The translations under genes were made by a program, and so were the position numbers. Positions 28,561 through 36,014 of a DNA stretch of 64,000 nucleotides are shown here, piece by piece. A model generated the notes under the pieces. The model was given only the letters and a program-made list of their open reading frames with translations. It searched no databases and was not told the origin of the DNA. Every line of letters begins with the position of its first letter. The stretch's first letter is position 1. The stretch comes from Microbacterium sp. LWH3-1.2 (GTDB lineage: Bacteria; Actinomycetota; Actinomycetes; Actinomycetales; Microbacteriaceae), in NCBI RefSeq assembly GCF_040675855.1, contig NZ_JBEGIK010000001.1, forward strand, positions 1,674,001-1,738,000, given 5' to 3'.

Positions 28561-29499
28561 GAGTGGTGCGACCCGCACGCCGGTGAGCTGCTCGGACAGG
28601 TCCCACACGCGGCCACCGTCGTTCTCGCTCTCGAGGCGGGAGTACATCGGCTGTTCCGCCGGCAGGCCGCTCAGGTGGCGGAAGCCCTTCGGTCCGTAGA
28701 GGTGGCCGCCACGGGCGTCGGGGCTCGTCGCGGCGTAGACCGGTGCCAGCGCCGCCGACGAAGGAGTGCCGAACAGGATACCGCGGCGCGACATCGCCCG
28801 GATGAACTTCACCGCCGTCGTATCCGTGGACCGGCCCATGCCCGGCTGCGCGGCGAGCAGGTTCGTCGGCGTGATGCCGGGATGCGACAGGTTGCTCCGG
28901 ATGCCCCAGCCCGCAGCATCCGATCTCCGCTGCAGCTCCCTCGCGAACAGGCCGAACGCGATCTTCGACGAGCTGTACGCCTTCATCGGGTCGTAGCCGT
29001 GCTCCCAATTCGGGTCGTCCCAGTTCACGGCGCCCTGATCGGCGGCGACGCTCACCTGGCTGGTGACGTGCGCCTTCGCCTTGACGAGCAGCGGGAGCAG
29101 CTGCGCCACGAGCGCGAAATGGCCGAGGTGATTCGTCGCCAGCTGCAGCTCGAACCCGTCGGCCGTGACCTGGCGGGTCGGCGGGTTCATCACGCCGGCG
29201 TTCGCGATGAGGAGGTCGATGGGGCGGCCTTCGTCGTTCAGCCGCGCGGTGAGGGTGGCGATCGAATCGAGCGACGCGAGGTCGAGGGGGAGGACACGGA
29301 TGCTGCTCTCCGGCGTTCGCCCGCGGATCTGAGTTGCCGCGGCCTCGCCCTTCTGCGGGTTGCGGGCGGGCATGAGGATGTCGGCGCCGGCGCGGGCGAG
29401 ACGCGCGGCGACCTCGAGGCCGACGCCGTCGCTCGCGCCGGTGACGAGGGCGAGCTTGCCGGTGAGGTCGGGAACGGGGATGTCGAGTGGCTTGGGCAT
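28552..29499 (-). CDS. Short-chain dehydrogenase/reductase
   Basis: A 315-residue classical-extended SDR resembling retinol-dehydrogenase/WW-domain oxidoreductase-like proteins. It has the cofactor motif TGASDGVG (20-27), the NAG motif in LIANAGVM, and the catalytic YxxxK in AYSSSK near residue 175 with the serine upstream in TSQVSVAADQGA. AGGAG lies before the ATG. NADP preference is suggested by the arginine in MPARNPQKGEA. Its stop lies in a dispersed repeat. Substrate unknown; the adjacent XRE regulator probably controls it. Confidence 0.88.
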   Translation of the reverse strand: MPKPLDIPVPDLTGKLALVTGASDGVGLEVAARLARAGADILMPARNPQKGEAAATQIRGRTPESSIRVLPLDLASLDSIATLTARLNDEGRPIDLLIANAGVMNPPTRQVTADGFELQLATNHLGHFALVAQLLPLLVKAKAHVTSQVSVAADQGAVNWDDPNWEHGYDPMKAYSSSKIAFGLFARELQRRSDAAGWGIRSNLSHPGITPTNLLAAQPGMGRSTDTTAVKFIRAMSRRGILFGTPSSAALAPVYAATSPDARGGHLYGPKGFRHLSGLPAEQPMYSRLESENDGGRVWDLSEQLTGVRVAPLGR

Positions 29500-29635
29500 G
29501 AGGGCTCCTGTGTCGGTGGGTGCCTCTCATGCTGCGCGCATGGGCGGCGGGGATTCAGGGCGCGGTTATCCGGGGATCGGGGATCCGCGGCTGAGGCTGT
29601 GGGAGTCGGGGCGTTGCGGCCGTGGGGCCTCTCGC

Positions 29636-30610
29636 CTACGGCGCCGGCGCGTCGAGGGCGCGCAGCATCCGTTCCAGCGTCTCGCGCAGCTCCTCCCGGG
29701 CCGGCGAGGCGAGATCCGTCGTGTACTCGACTCCCGAGGGGATCCACGACAGGCCGTACATCGTCTCGCGGAAGTCCGCGCCACCTACCGGCCACCGCGT
29801 GCGCTCGTCGTCCTCCGCCGACGCCCCCTGGCCCCACTGGCCGAAGTATTCGCGCATCTGCTCCAGGGGCAGCTCCATCACCGCATCCGCCTCGACCGCC
29901 TGCCGCGCCCATGAGCGCGCCACGAAGATGAACTCCTCGACCTCCTCCGACGTGAGCGGCTTGGGGGTGAAGAGCACGCGCGTCTGCGCGACATCCGCCA
30001 GTCGATCCACGCGAAAAGTGCGCCAGTCGTCCTTGTCGAGGTCCCAGCAGAGCAGGTACCAGTGCCGGTCGGCGGGTGCGAGGGCGTGCGGCTCGACGCG
30101 GCGGTGCGTGATCTCGCCCGACGCCGCGGTGTACGTGAAGCGCACGCGCTCGTGGTCGCGGGTGGCCAGTGCCAGCTCGCCGAGCACCTCGCCCGAGACG
30201 GCCGCGCCGGCATTGAGTCCCGCGGGCTGTACGGCCTCGGCCAGCGCGGCCACGCGGCGGCGCAGGGGAGCGGGCAGAACCTGCTCGAGCTTCGCGAGCG
30301 CGGTGATGGTCGTCTCGGGGCCGCTCACGAGCCGCTGGGATGCTGCCACCCGCAGCCCGATGGCCATCGCCACGGCCTCCTCATCGGTGAGCAGCAACGG
30401 CGGCACGGCGCTGCCGGCCTCGAGGCGATAGCCGCCCGCAGCCCCCGGGATGGACTCGATGCGGTAGCCCAGGTCGCGCAGTCGCTCGACATCGCGCCGC
30501 ACCGTGCGCTCGGTGACGCCCAGCCGGTCGGCCAGCTCAGAACCCGGCCAGTGCCGGTGCGTCTGGAGCAGGTTGAGCAGCGAGAGGGCTCGGGTGGTCG
30601 TGTCGGACAT
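29636..30610 (-). CDS. WYL-domain (YafY/PafC-type) transcriptional regulator
   Basis: A 324-residue regulator with an HTH_11 domain (about 1-60, RLGVTERTVRRDVERLRDLGYRI) and a WYL domain (about 135-215, with RVEPHALAPADRHWYLLCWD and FRVDRL). Divergent from a DrrAB-type ABC exporter 61 bp away, with a perfect 8-bp-arm palindrome between, so it most likely controls the exporter. GATTCT ends six bases before its ATG, hinting at a leaderless transcript. Confidence 0.9.
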   Translation of the reverse strand: MSDTTTRALSLLNLLQTHRHWPGSELADRLGVTERTVRRDVERLRDLGYRIESIPGAAGGYRLEAGSAVPPLLLTDEEAVAMAIGLRVAASQRLVSGPETTITALAKLEQVLPAPLRRRVAALAEAVQPAGLNAGAAVSGEVLGELALATRDHERVRFTYTAASGEITHRRVEPHALAPADRHWYLLCWDLDKDDWRTFRVDRLADVAQTRVLFTPKPLTSEEVEEFIFVARSWARQAVEADAVMELPLEQMREYFGQWGQGASAEDDERTRWPVGGADFRETMYGLSWIPSGVEYTTDLASPAREELRETLERMLRALDAPAP

Positions 30611-30631
30611 GAGAAGAGAATCTCATGCATC

Positions 30632-30650
30632 GCGGACAGGATCTGTCCGC
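30632..30650. promoter_or_regulatory. Perfect palindrome in regulator-exporter divergent promoter
   Basis: GCGGACAG-GAT-CTGTCCGC, eight-base arms and a three-base centre, lies 21 bp from the regulator start and 21 bp from the ATPase start. It would cover both promoters and is the obvious operator for the WYL regulator. Confidence 0.6.
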
Positions 30651-30659
30651 ATCCGCTTC

Positions 30660-30665
30660 TAGCTT
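30660..30665 (+). promoter_or_regulatory. -10 element, leaderless promoter of the exporter operon
   Basis: TAGCTT ends six bases before the ATG at 30672. A G-run (GGGGG) in those six bases could also act as a ribosome-binding site if the transcript begins earlier. Confidence 0.45.
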
Positions 30666-30671
30666 GGGGGC

Positions 30672-31727
30672 ATGGCGAACGAATCGATCATCCAAGCGCA
30701 GGGGCTCACCAAGCGCTTCACCGTGAAAGGCAAGACCGTCGAGGCCGTCACCGACCTCGCATTCGAGGTGGCGCGCGGCGAGCTCGTCGCATTCCTCGGA
30801 CCCAACGGCGCCGGCAAATCGACCAGCCTGCGCATGCTCACGACTCTCATCCCGCCGACGTCGGGCACGGCCCGGGTCGTCGGGTTCGACATCCTCACGC
30901 AGCCCGCCGGCGTCCGCGCCCGCATCGGCTACGTCGGCCAGCTCACGAGCGGCAGCTTCTCGCAGCGCGCCCGCGACGAGCTGCTGAGCCAGGGCGCGTT
31001 CTATGGCATGTCGAAGGCCGCCGCCCGCACGCGGGCAGACGAGCTCATCGAGTCGCTCGACCTCGCGGGCTTCGCGACCCGCACGGTGCAGCAGCTGTCG
31101 GGCGGGCAGAAGCGCCGGCTCGACATCGCGCTCGGGCTCATGCACGCACCGCCGCTGCTGTTCCTCGACGAGCCGTCCACCGGGCTCGACCCGCAGAGCC
31201 GCGCCAACCTCTGGCAGCACATCATCGACCTGCGGGCGCAGTACGGCACGACCGTCTTCCTCACGACGCACTACCTCGAGGAGGCCGACCGCTATGCCGA
31301 ACGCGTCATGGTCATGGATCGCGGGCGGGTCATCGCGGACGACACCGCCGCGCGGCTGAAGGCGGAGCTCGCCGGCGACGTGCTCACCTTCGGCTTCGCA
31401 GACGCGACGGATGCCGCCGCCGCCGTCGCCGTGGTGCAGAGGCTCACCGAGCGCGAGGTGCGTAGGGAAGCAGCATCCGTCGTCCTCACGGTCCCGGAGG
31501 GCGATGCGCTGCTGCCCGCCGCGGTGCGAGCGCTCGACGCGGCCGGGCTCACGGTGCGGACCGCGACCGGCGTGCCGCCGACGCTCGACGACGTGTTCCT
31601 GGTGCTCACCGGACGCACGCTGCGCGAGGCCGGCGAGGGTGAGGGCGAACCGGAGGAGAACACGGATGCTGCCGCCGAGGCATCCGTCGCAGAACAGGTG
31701 AACGAGACGACAGGAGCGAAGCGATGA
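30672..31727 (+). CDS. ABC exporter ATPase, DrrA-like
   Basis: A 351-residue daunorubicin-resistance-type ATPase: Walker A GPNGAGKST (43-51), signature LSGGQKRR (about 142), Walker B LLFLDEPSTGLDP, and H-loop LTTHYLEEAD. A C-terminal ACT-like extension follows (PTLDDVFLVLTGRTLRE), then an acidic Ala/Glu tail. With the permease it would export a drug or lipid-like compound. Its stop overlaps the permease ATG. Confidence 0.93.
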   Translation: MANESIIQAQGLTKRFTVKGKTVEAVTDLAFEVARGELVAFLGPNGAGKSTSLRMLTTLIPPTSGTARVVGFDILTQPAGVRARIGYVGQLTSGSFSQRARDELLSQGAFYGMSKAAARTRADELIESLDLAGFATRTVQQLSGGQKRRLDIALGLMHAPPLLFLDEPSTGLDPQSRANLWQHIIDLRAQYGTTVFLTTHYLEEADRYAERVMVMDRGRVIADDTAARLKAELAGDVLTFGFADATDAAAAVAVVQRLTEREVRREAASVVLTVPEGDALLPAAVRALDAAGLTVRTATGVPPTLDDVFLVLTGRTLREAGEGEGEPEENTDAAAEASVAEQVNETTGAKR

Positions 31728-32533
31728 GCGCGCAGATCGAGACCCGGCCCGACACCGCGGTGCGGGCGGACTCCGTCGTGGGAAGGGCAACGCGGGATAC
31801 CTGGAACGTGCTGACCCGCGAACTGAAGCCGGTGGTGCGCGACCCGTTCACGCTGATCTTCAGCCTTGTGCAGCCCCTGGTGTTCCTCGGGCTCTTCGCG
31901 CCGCTGCTGGTCGGGTCGTCCGGTGCGCCTGTGGGGGAGACCCTGCAGTGGTTCGTGCCGGGCGTGCTCGTGATGATCGTGCTGTTCGGCACCGGCGCGA
32001 CGGGGTCGAACCTGCAGTACGAGATGATGACCGGCTCGCACGAGCGCACGCTGGTCGCGCCGCTGGCGCGGTCGTCGCTGCTGGTCGGCCGTGCGCTCAA
32101 GGAGATCGCGCCGATCGTCGTGCAGGCGCTCATCATCGTGCTGATCGCGTGGCCCTTCGGGTTCACGATCAACGTGCCGGGGCTCGTGATCGGGCTCGCC
32201 CTGCTCGCGGTCTTCGGTGTCGGTCTCGGCTCGCTGTCCTACACGCTCGCCCTCAAGACGAAGGACCGTGAATGGCTCTTCTGGGGCGTGCAGCAGACGC
32301 TGATCTTCCCGCTGCTGATCCTGTCGGGCATGCTCCTGCCGCTGGACGAGGGGCCGGCGTGGATGCGCGCCGTGTCGGCGGTGAACCCGGTGAACTGGGT
32401 CGTGCAGGCCGAGCGAGCGCTGTTCGCCGGCGACCTCGGCGCGATCGAGGTGCTGTGGGGCTGGGTGGCGGCGATCGTGCTCGCGGTGGTCGGGCTGACC
32501 GTCGGAGTTCGGGCGATGCGAAAGAGCAGCTGA
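31724..32533 (+). CDS. ABC exporter permease, DrrB-like (ABC-2)
   Basis: A 269-residue ABC-2 type permease with about six membrane segments and the DrrB pattern (VVRDPFTLIFSLVQPLVFLGLF at the first span, then GSHERTLVAPLARSSLLVGRALKE and the late LPLDEGPAWMRAVSAVNPVNWVVQAER). It starts within the ATPase stop codon (ATGA). Substrate unknown. Confidence 0.92.
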   Translation: MSAQIETRPDTAVRADSVVGRATRDTWNVLTRELKPVVRDPFTLIFSLVQPLVFLGLFAPLLVGSSGAPVGETLQWFVPGVLVMIVLFGTGATGSNLQYEMMTGSHERTLVAPLARSSLLVGRALKEIAPIVVQALIIVLIAWPFGFTINVPGLVIGLALLAVFGVGLGSLSYTLALKTKDREWLFWGVQQTLIFPLLILSGMLLPLDEGPAWMRAVSAVNPVNWVVQAERALFAGDLGAIEVLWGWVAAIVLAVVGLTVGVRAMRKSS

Positions 32534-32542
32534 CACTCCTCA

Positions 32543-32651
32543 CCGCTCGTTGAGCGGAGGGCGCTCTGGCGCCCGAAGTCGAAACGCCTCGGACCCGGCT
32601 GCCTGCGCCGGGCCCGGGGCGTTTCGACTCGCAAGCCCGCTCAACGAGCGG
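32543..32651. repeat. Inverted pair of dispersed repeats, likely bidirectional terminator
   Basis: CCGCTCGTTGAGCGG (32543-32557) and CCGCTCAACGAGCGG (32637-32651) are mirror copies; inside them CGAAGTCGAAACGCC and GGCGTTTCGACTCGC also pair. The whole 109-bp unit can fold into one long stem between convergent genes. The stop codon of the GGDEF gene lies in the right arm. Confidence 0.8.
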
Positions 32652-33999
32652 GGATGGCGGGTGTCGCGGGGATGAAGGCGTGGTGGGCGACGGCGACGCG
32701 GTCTCCGCCGGCCATCTTCGCCTCGTACATGGCGTGGTCGGCGGCGCGGATGAGCTGGTCCATGACCGGGGCGCTGTCGTTGCCGACGGTGACCACGCCG
32801 ACGCTCGCCGTGATGGTCAGCGCAGCGGGCAGTCCGTCGTACGGCTCCGCGATCGCCGCGCGGATCCGGTCGGCGAGCGCCGCGGCGTCGATGCTGTCCA
32901 CTGCGGCGACCGCGATGAATTCGTCGCCGCCGAATCGTCCCAGCACATCCGTTTCACGCATCACTCCGCGCAGCCGCTCGCCGATCTCGCGCAGGAGCGC
33001 GTCTCCGGCGGCATGACCGAGCAGGTCGTTCACGGCCTTGAAGCCGTCGAGATCGATGAAGATCACGGTCAGCGCCGAGTAGTCCTGGAAAAGGGTGCGC
33101 GTGGCGTCTTCCTCGATCAATCGCCGGTTCGGCAGTCCGGTCACCTCGTCGTGCATGGCCGCGCGCCGCAGCGTGTCTTCGAGACGGATGCGCGCGATCG
33201 CCTGGGCGGCCTGATTGGACAGTGCCTCGGCGAGCGGAACGGCCTCTTCGTCGAACTCCCGCGGGTGGTCGAAGAAGCAGACCATCGCACCGACGGCATC
33301 ACCGTGGGATCTCATCGGCGAGGCGATCGCCGCGTGCACCCCGCCGGCCCGATAGATATCGCTCATGCCGACTCCGGGTGCAGAGGAGTCCGCCTCCTCG
33401 GGGGAGCGCACGATCAGCACCTTGCCGCCGTGGAAGGTCGTCGTTCCCGCGGGGCGGAGGCCCTCCGGCCAATGGGCGGCGAGCGGGTTCACCCCGGCGA
33501 CCTGGATCAGCCCATCGGGCCCGCCGGTATGCACGCTCACCGCGCTCGCGGCGAATGCCCGTTGGGCGACATCCACCAGCAGCTCAGCCGCGTCGACCTC
33601 GTTCCTGACGTTGCCGAAGCCGACCGCGGCGTTGAGCAGGATCTGCAGACGCTGCCGGCCGCGCTCGGTCTTGGCCTCGGCGCCCTGGAATCCGAGATTG
33701 AAAGAGGACCGCGTCGACACGTCGTAGACGGCGATGCGCTCCACACCGCGCGCGTCCTCACCGAGGGAGCCGACGACCACGGGACGAACAACCCCTGAGA
33801 CGCCGTGGAGCGTGGCGTCGGTCGGGCGTTCGCCGTCTCTGTCCGCCAACGGCATGCGCAGCGTGAGGCGGGCTTCGAGCGGCTTTCCGATGACGTCCTC
33901 GCGGTCGCAGCCCAGCCACTCCAGCACCTGCGAGTTCGCGTCGAGGATCGTCGACGCGTGGTCGACGGCGATCACGCCGCAGGTGGCGAGGCCTAGCAT
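32641..33999 (-). CDS. PAS-GAF-GGDEF diguanylate cyclase
   Basis: About 452 residues from the ATG at 33999. A PAS-like domain (1-100; VIAVDHASTILDANSQVLEWLG), a GAF domain (about 120-275; RLQILLNAAVGF, SPMRSHGDAVGAMVCFFDHP) and a GGDEF domain (about 290-440) are visible. The catalytic FGGDEF is intact (about 355-360) and the substrate segment DGFKAVNDLLGHAAGDALL is normal, so it should make cyclic di-GMP. A 23-codon reading frame with a strong AGGAGG overlaps this start, suggesting coupling; an ATG at 34038 in the main frame lacks such a site. It is divergent from a MarR gene and 1.2 kb from a degenerate EAL protein. Confidence 0.88.
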   Translation of the reverse strand: MLGLATCGVIAVDHASTILDANSQVLEWLGCDREDVIGKPLEARLTLRMPLADRDGERPTDATLHGVSGVVRPVVVGSLGEDARGVERIAVYDVSTRSSFNLGFQGAEAKTERGRQRLQILLNAAVGFGNVRNEVDAAELLVDVAQRAFAASAVSVHTGGPDGLIQVAGVNPLAAHWPEGLRPAGTTTFHGGKVLIVRSPEEADSSAPGVGMSDIYRAGGVHAAIASPMRSHGDAVGAMVCFFDHPREFDEEAVPLAEALSNQAAQAIARIRLEDTLRRAAMHDEVTGLPNRRLIEEDATRTLFQDYSALTVIFIDLDGFKAVNDLLGHAAGDALLREIGERLRGVMRETDVLGRFGGDEFIAVAAVDSIDAAALADRIRAAIAEPYDGLPAALTITASVGVVTVGNDSAPVMDQLIRAADHAMYEAKMAGGDRVAVAHHAFIPATPAIPAR

Positions 34000-34064
34000 G
34001 GGGTGTCCGTGGCGTGCGCGGTGGTCACGACGCGGCATACGATCGGTGCATTGCCGTTGGTCAC
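33993..34064 (-). CDS. Possible 23-residue leader peptide upstream of the GGDEF gene
   Basis: GTG at 34064 follows AGGAGG by four bases, the best ribosome-binding site in the area. The frame runs 23 codons (MTNGNAPIVC..DTPC) and stops at TAG 33995-33993, overlapping the GGDEF start in ATGCTAG. Translation of the leader would bring ribosomes to the main start. A sequencing or real frameshift joining the two frames is the alternative. Confidence 0.45.
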   Translation of the reverse strand: MTNGNAPIVCRVVTTAHATDTPC

Positions 34065-34158
34065 GATGCCTCCTAGCTTCTGCACGAGGCGGTCGGTGGT
34101 GGCGAGACGGCGTGCGACGTCACGTCGGCGGGTGACACAATCCTAGGTGATACTTCGC

Positions 34159-34173
34159 AAACTTAGTTAGTTT
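34159..34173. promoter_or_regulatory. MarR-type operator candidate
   Basis: AAACTTAGTTAGTTT is a 15-bp palindrome with six of seven pairs matching, in a strikingly AT-rich 35-bp patch between the divergent GGDEF and MarR genes. Confidence 0.5.
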
Positions 34174-34232
34174 TCTTAAAGATCTGCCCACGAACTATTC
34201 AGCTCGCAAGGCGGCTGAGGGAGAATGGCGGC

Positions 34233-34673
34233 ATGGCGAACGAGACCCCGGCGCTGACCCTCGGGCAGGCGCTGCGCCAGTACCTCGACGCGCGCAATGC
34301 CGCACTGGTCACGGCGCGCGCCAGCCTCGGGATCACCGACATCGACGCCCGCGCCCTCTTGTTCGTGGTGGGCAACCCCGGAACCCGGCCGACGGCGCTG
34401 CGTGAATACCTCGGGATCACGTCGGCCGGAGTGACGACGCTGATCGATCGGCTCGTCAACCGCTCGCTCGTGCGACGTGACGTTGACCCTTCCGACCGGC
34501 GCGTCAACCGCATCACGGCGACGATCGACATCGCCGTCGATCCCTGGTCGGTGCTCAACCGGTTCGACGACGACTTCGACGTCGCGGTCGGCGCTGCAGA
34601 TCAGACGAAGGTCAGCGACTCCGCCGCCCTGCTCGAGGCGTTGACCGCCGCCACGGTCGGCGCGCGGCACTGA
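34233..34673 (+). CDS. MarR-family transcriptional regulator
   Basis: A 146-residue winged-helix protein: LGITDIDARALLFVVGNPGTRPTALREYLGI and TTLIDRLVNRSLVRRDVDPSDRR are the MarR recognition helix and wing. The C-terminal part is unusual and rich in Asp/Ala. Divergent from the diguanylate cyclase across the palindrome above, it may set that gene's level. GAGAAT ends six bases before the ATG, which would fit a leaderless start; GAGGGA is also present. It ends 8 bp from a convergent gene. Confidence 0.87.
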   Translation: MANETPALTLGQALRQYLDARNAALVTARASLGITDIDARALLFVVGNPGTRPTALREYLGITSAGVTTLIDRLVNRSLVRRDVDPSDRRVNRITATIDIAVDPWSVLNRFDDDFDVAVGAADQTKVSDSAALLEALTAATVGARH

Positions 34674-34675
34674 CC

Positions 34676-34691
34676 CGTCGCTCAGGCGACG
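34676..34691. terminator. Small hairpin between convergent stops
   Basis: CGTCGC-TCAG-GCGACG, six-base arms, overlaps the stop codon of the minus-strand gene ending at 34682. Confidence 0.35.
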
Positions 34692-35026
34692 TCGGTGCCC
34701 TGATACTCCTGCGACTTCGCCTCGAGGAACGCGCAGAGCTCGGAGACCGCAGCCAACTCGGCGGACAGCTCGAGCAGTCCTGCCGGGTCCAGCACGAGGC
34801 TCTCTTCGCGCGGCTCCATCGTCGCGACCCACCGGGAGGCGCCCTGCGTGGCCGGTTGGATGAAGACGCCGGTAGGAGCGTGACCGAGCCGGAAGGCCAC
34901 TAGGCCGGTGTTCGCCCCGCCCTCGCCGTCCTGCACCATCACGCGTGCGGCGTCGGCCAGAGGCTTCCCTTGCGCACGGTATTCGGCGAGCCAAGACTCC
35001 AACGTCTCCAGACTCCGAAACGGCAT
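34682..35026 (-). CDS. Hypothetical protein, 114 aa
   Basis: I do not recognise this small soluble protein. The ATG at 35026 is preceded by GCAGGAGG, a strong ribosome-binding site; an open extension upstream looks non-coding. The sequence starts MPFRSLETLESWLAEYRAQG and contains paired beta-like stretches (TGLVAFRLGHAPTGVFIQP, RWVATMEPREESLVLD) and a helical acidic C-terminus with one cysteine (ELCAFLEAKSQEY). No membrane segment. It is divergent from the EAL-like gene. Confidence 0.75.
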   Translation of the reverse strand: MPFRSLETLESWLAEYRAQGKPLADAARVMVQDGEGGANTGLVAFRLGHAPTGVFIQPATQGASRWVATMEPREESLVLDPAGLLELSAELAAVSELCAFLEAKSQEYQGTDVA

Positions 35027-35183
35027 CGCGATCCTCCTGCTGCCTCTGCGACGACAAAAGTATAGGGATCGGGGGATCTGTCCTCGAAGACCACCCACGC
35101 TCGTCGAAGTGCCGGACTTTACCCGATCGTCGTCCCTCGCGCGTCGGCTTGCGAGGGGGCGCTCCGCAGGGCTGACTTGAGGG

Positions 35184-35930
35184 ATGCCCAGCACTGGAGA
35201 CCTCGCGGATGATCTGGCGGCCGCTGTCGGCGGTTCCGACGTCTTCGCCGTCTATCAGCCCCAGGTGTCACTCGAGAGCGGGTCGATCGTGGCCGCCGAG
35301 GCGCTGTGCCGTTGGCGGCATCCGCGGCTCGGTGACATCGACCCCGTGACGATGATCGGCGTCGCCGAGCGCAGCGGATCCATCCACGCGCTCGGCCGGC
35401 GAATGCTCGACGAGTGCGTGGACACGCTCGCCGGGTGGCGCGAGACCGGTCGGGACTGGGCAGTCGCCGTCAATGTCTCGCCCGTCCAGTTCGAGGACGA
35501 GGCGTTCGCCCGTCACGTGGCCGGTGAGATCTCGCGACGCGAGCTCGCTCCCGGGTCGCTCGTCTTCGAGCTTCCGAACGACCTGCCGCCGGTCGACGGT
35601 GGCGCGGTGCTGTCGCAGCTGCACCTGCTGCGCGAGATCGGCGTGGAGTTCTCGATGGCCGGGTTCGGCGCCGGTCCCTCTTCGCGCGGGCTGCTCCCGC
35701 GGCTGCCGCTCACCGAGGTGAAGCTGCCGGGATCCCTCGTGCGGGCGGCGGACGGCGACACGCTGTCCGCGCTGCGCGACGAGGTCCGGATCGCACGGGA
35801 GCACGGGCTGCGCGTGGTGGCCGAGGGCATCGAGACCCTGACCCACCTCGACGTCGCGGTGGCACTCGGATGCGATCGTGCGCAGGGCTTCCTGATCCGG
35901 CAACCGGACTCCGAGATCGTCTTCCCGTGA
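35184..35930 (+). CDS. Degenerate EAL-domain protein
   Basis: A 248-residue stand-alone EAL domain. E39 of EAL, N97 of NVSP, E129, K180, the EGIE stretch (214-217) and Q234 are kept. The metal-binding DDFGTG motif, however, reads MAGFGAG (158-164), so both aspartates are lost, and ELTE reads ELPN. Loss of the metal aspartates should abolish cyclic di-GMP hydrolysis; a binding or scaffold role is more likely. It lies close to the PAS-GAF-GGDEF gene, which could be its partner. No clear ribosome-binding site; TGAGGG precedes the ATG. Confidence 0.88.
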   Translation: MPSTGDLADDLAAAVGGSDVFAVYQPQVSLESGSIVAAEALCRWRHPRLGDIDPVTMIGVAERSGSIHALGRRMLDECVDTLAGWRETGRDWAVAVNVSPVQFEDEAFARHVAGEISRRELAPGSLVFELPNDLPPVDGGAVLSQLHLLREIGVEFSMAGFGAGPSSRGLLPRLPLTEVKLPGSLVRAADGDTLSALRDEVRIAREHGLRVVAEGIETLTHLDVAVALGCDRAQGFLIRQPDSEIVFP

Positions 35931-36002
35931 ACCGCTCCGCCCCTCGGCAACATGTCGGCAACGGTTCGGTGCACCGGTCGAAGGGGGCCTCCGCGGCGGA
36001 TC

Positions 36003-36008
36003 TAGGAT
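36003..36008 (+). promoter_or_regulatory. -10 element of leaderless promoter
   Basis: TAGGAT ends six bases before the ATG at 36015; GAGG within those six bases is too close to act as a ribosome-binding site. Confidence 0.5.
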
Positions 36009-36014
36009 CAGAGG

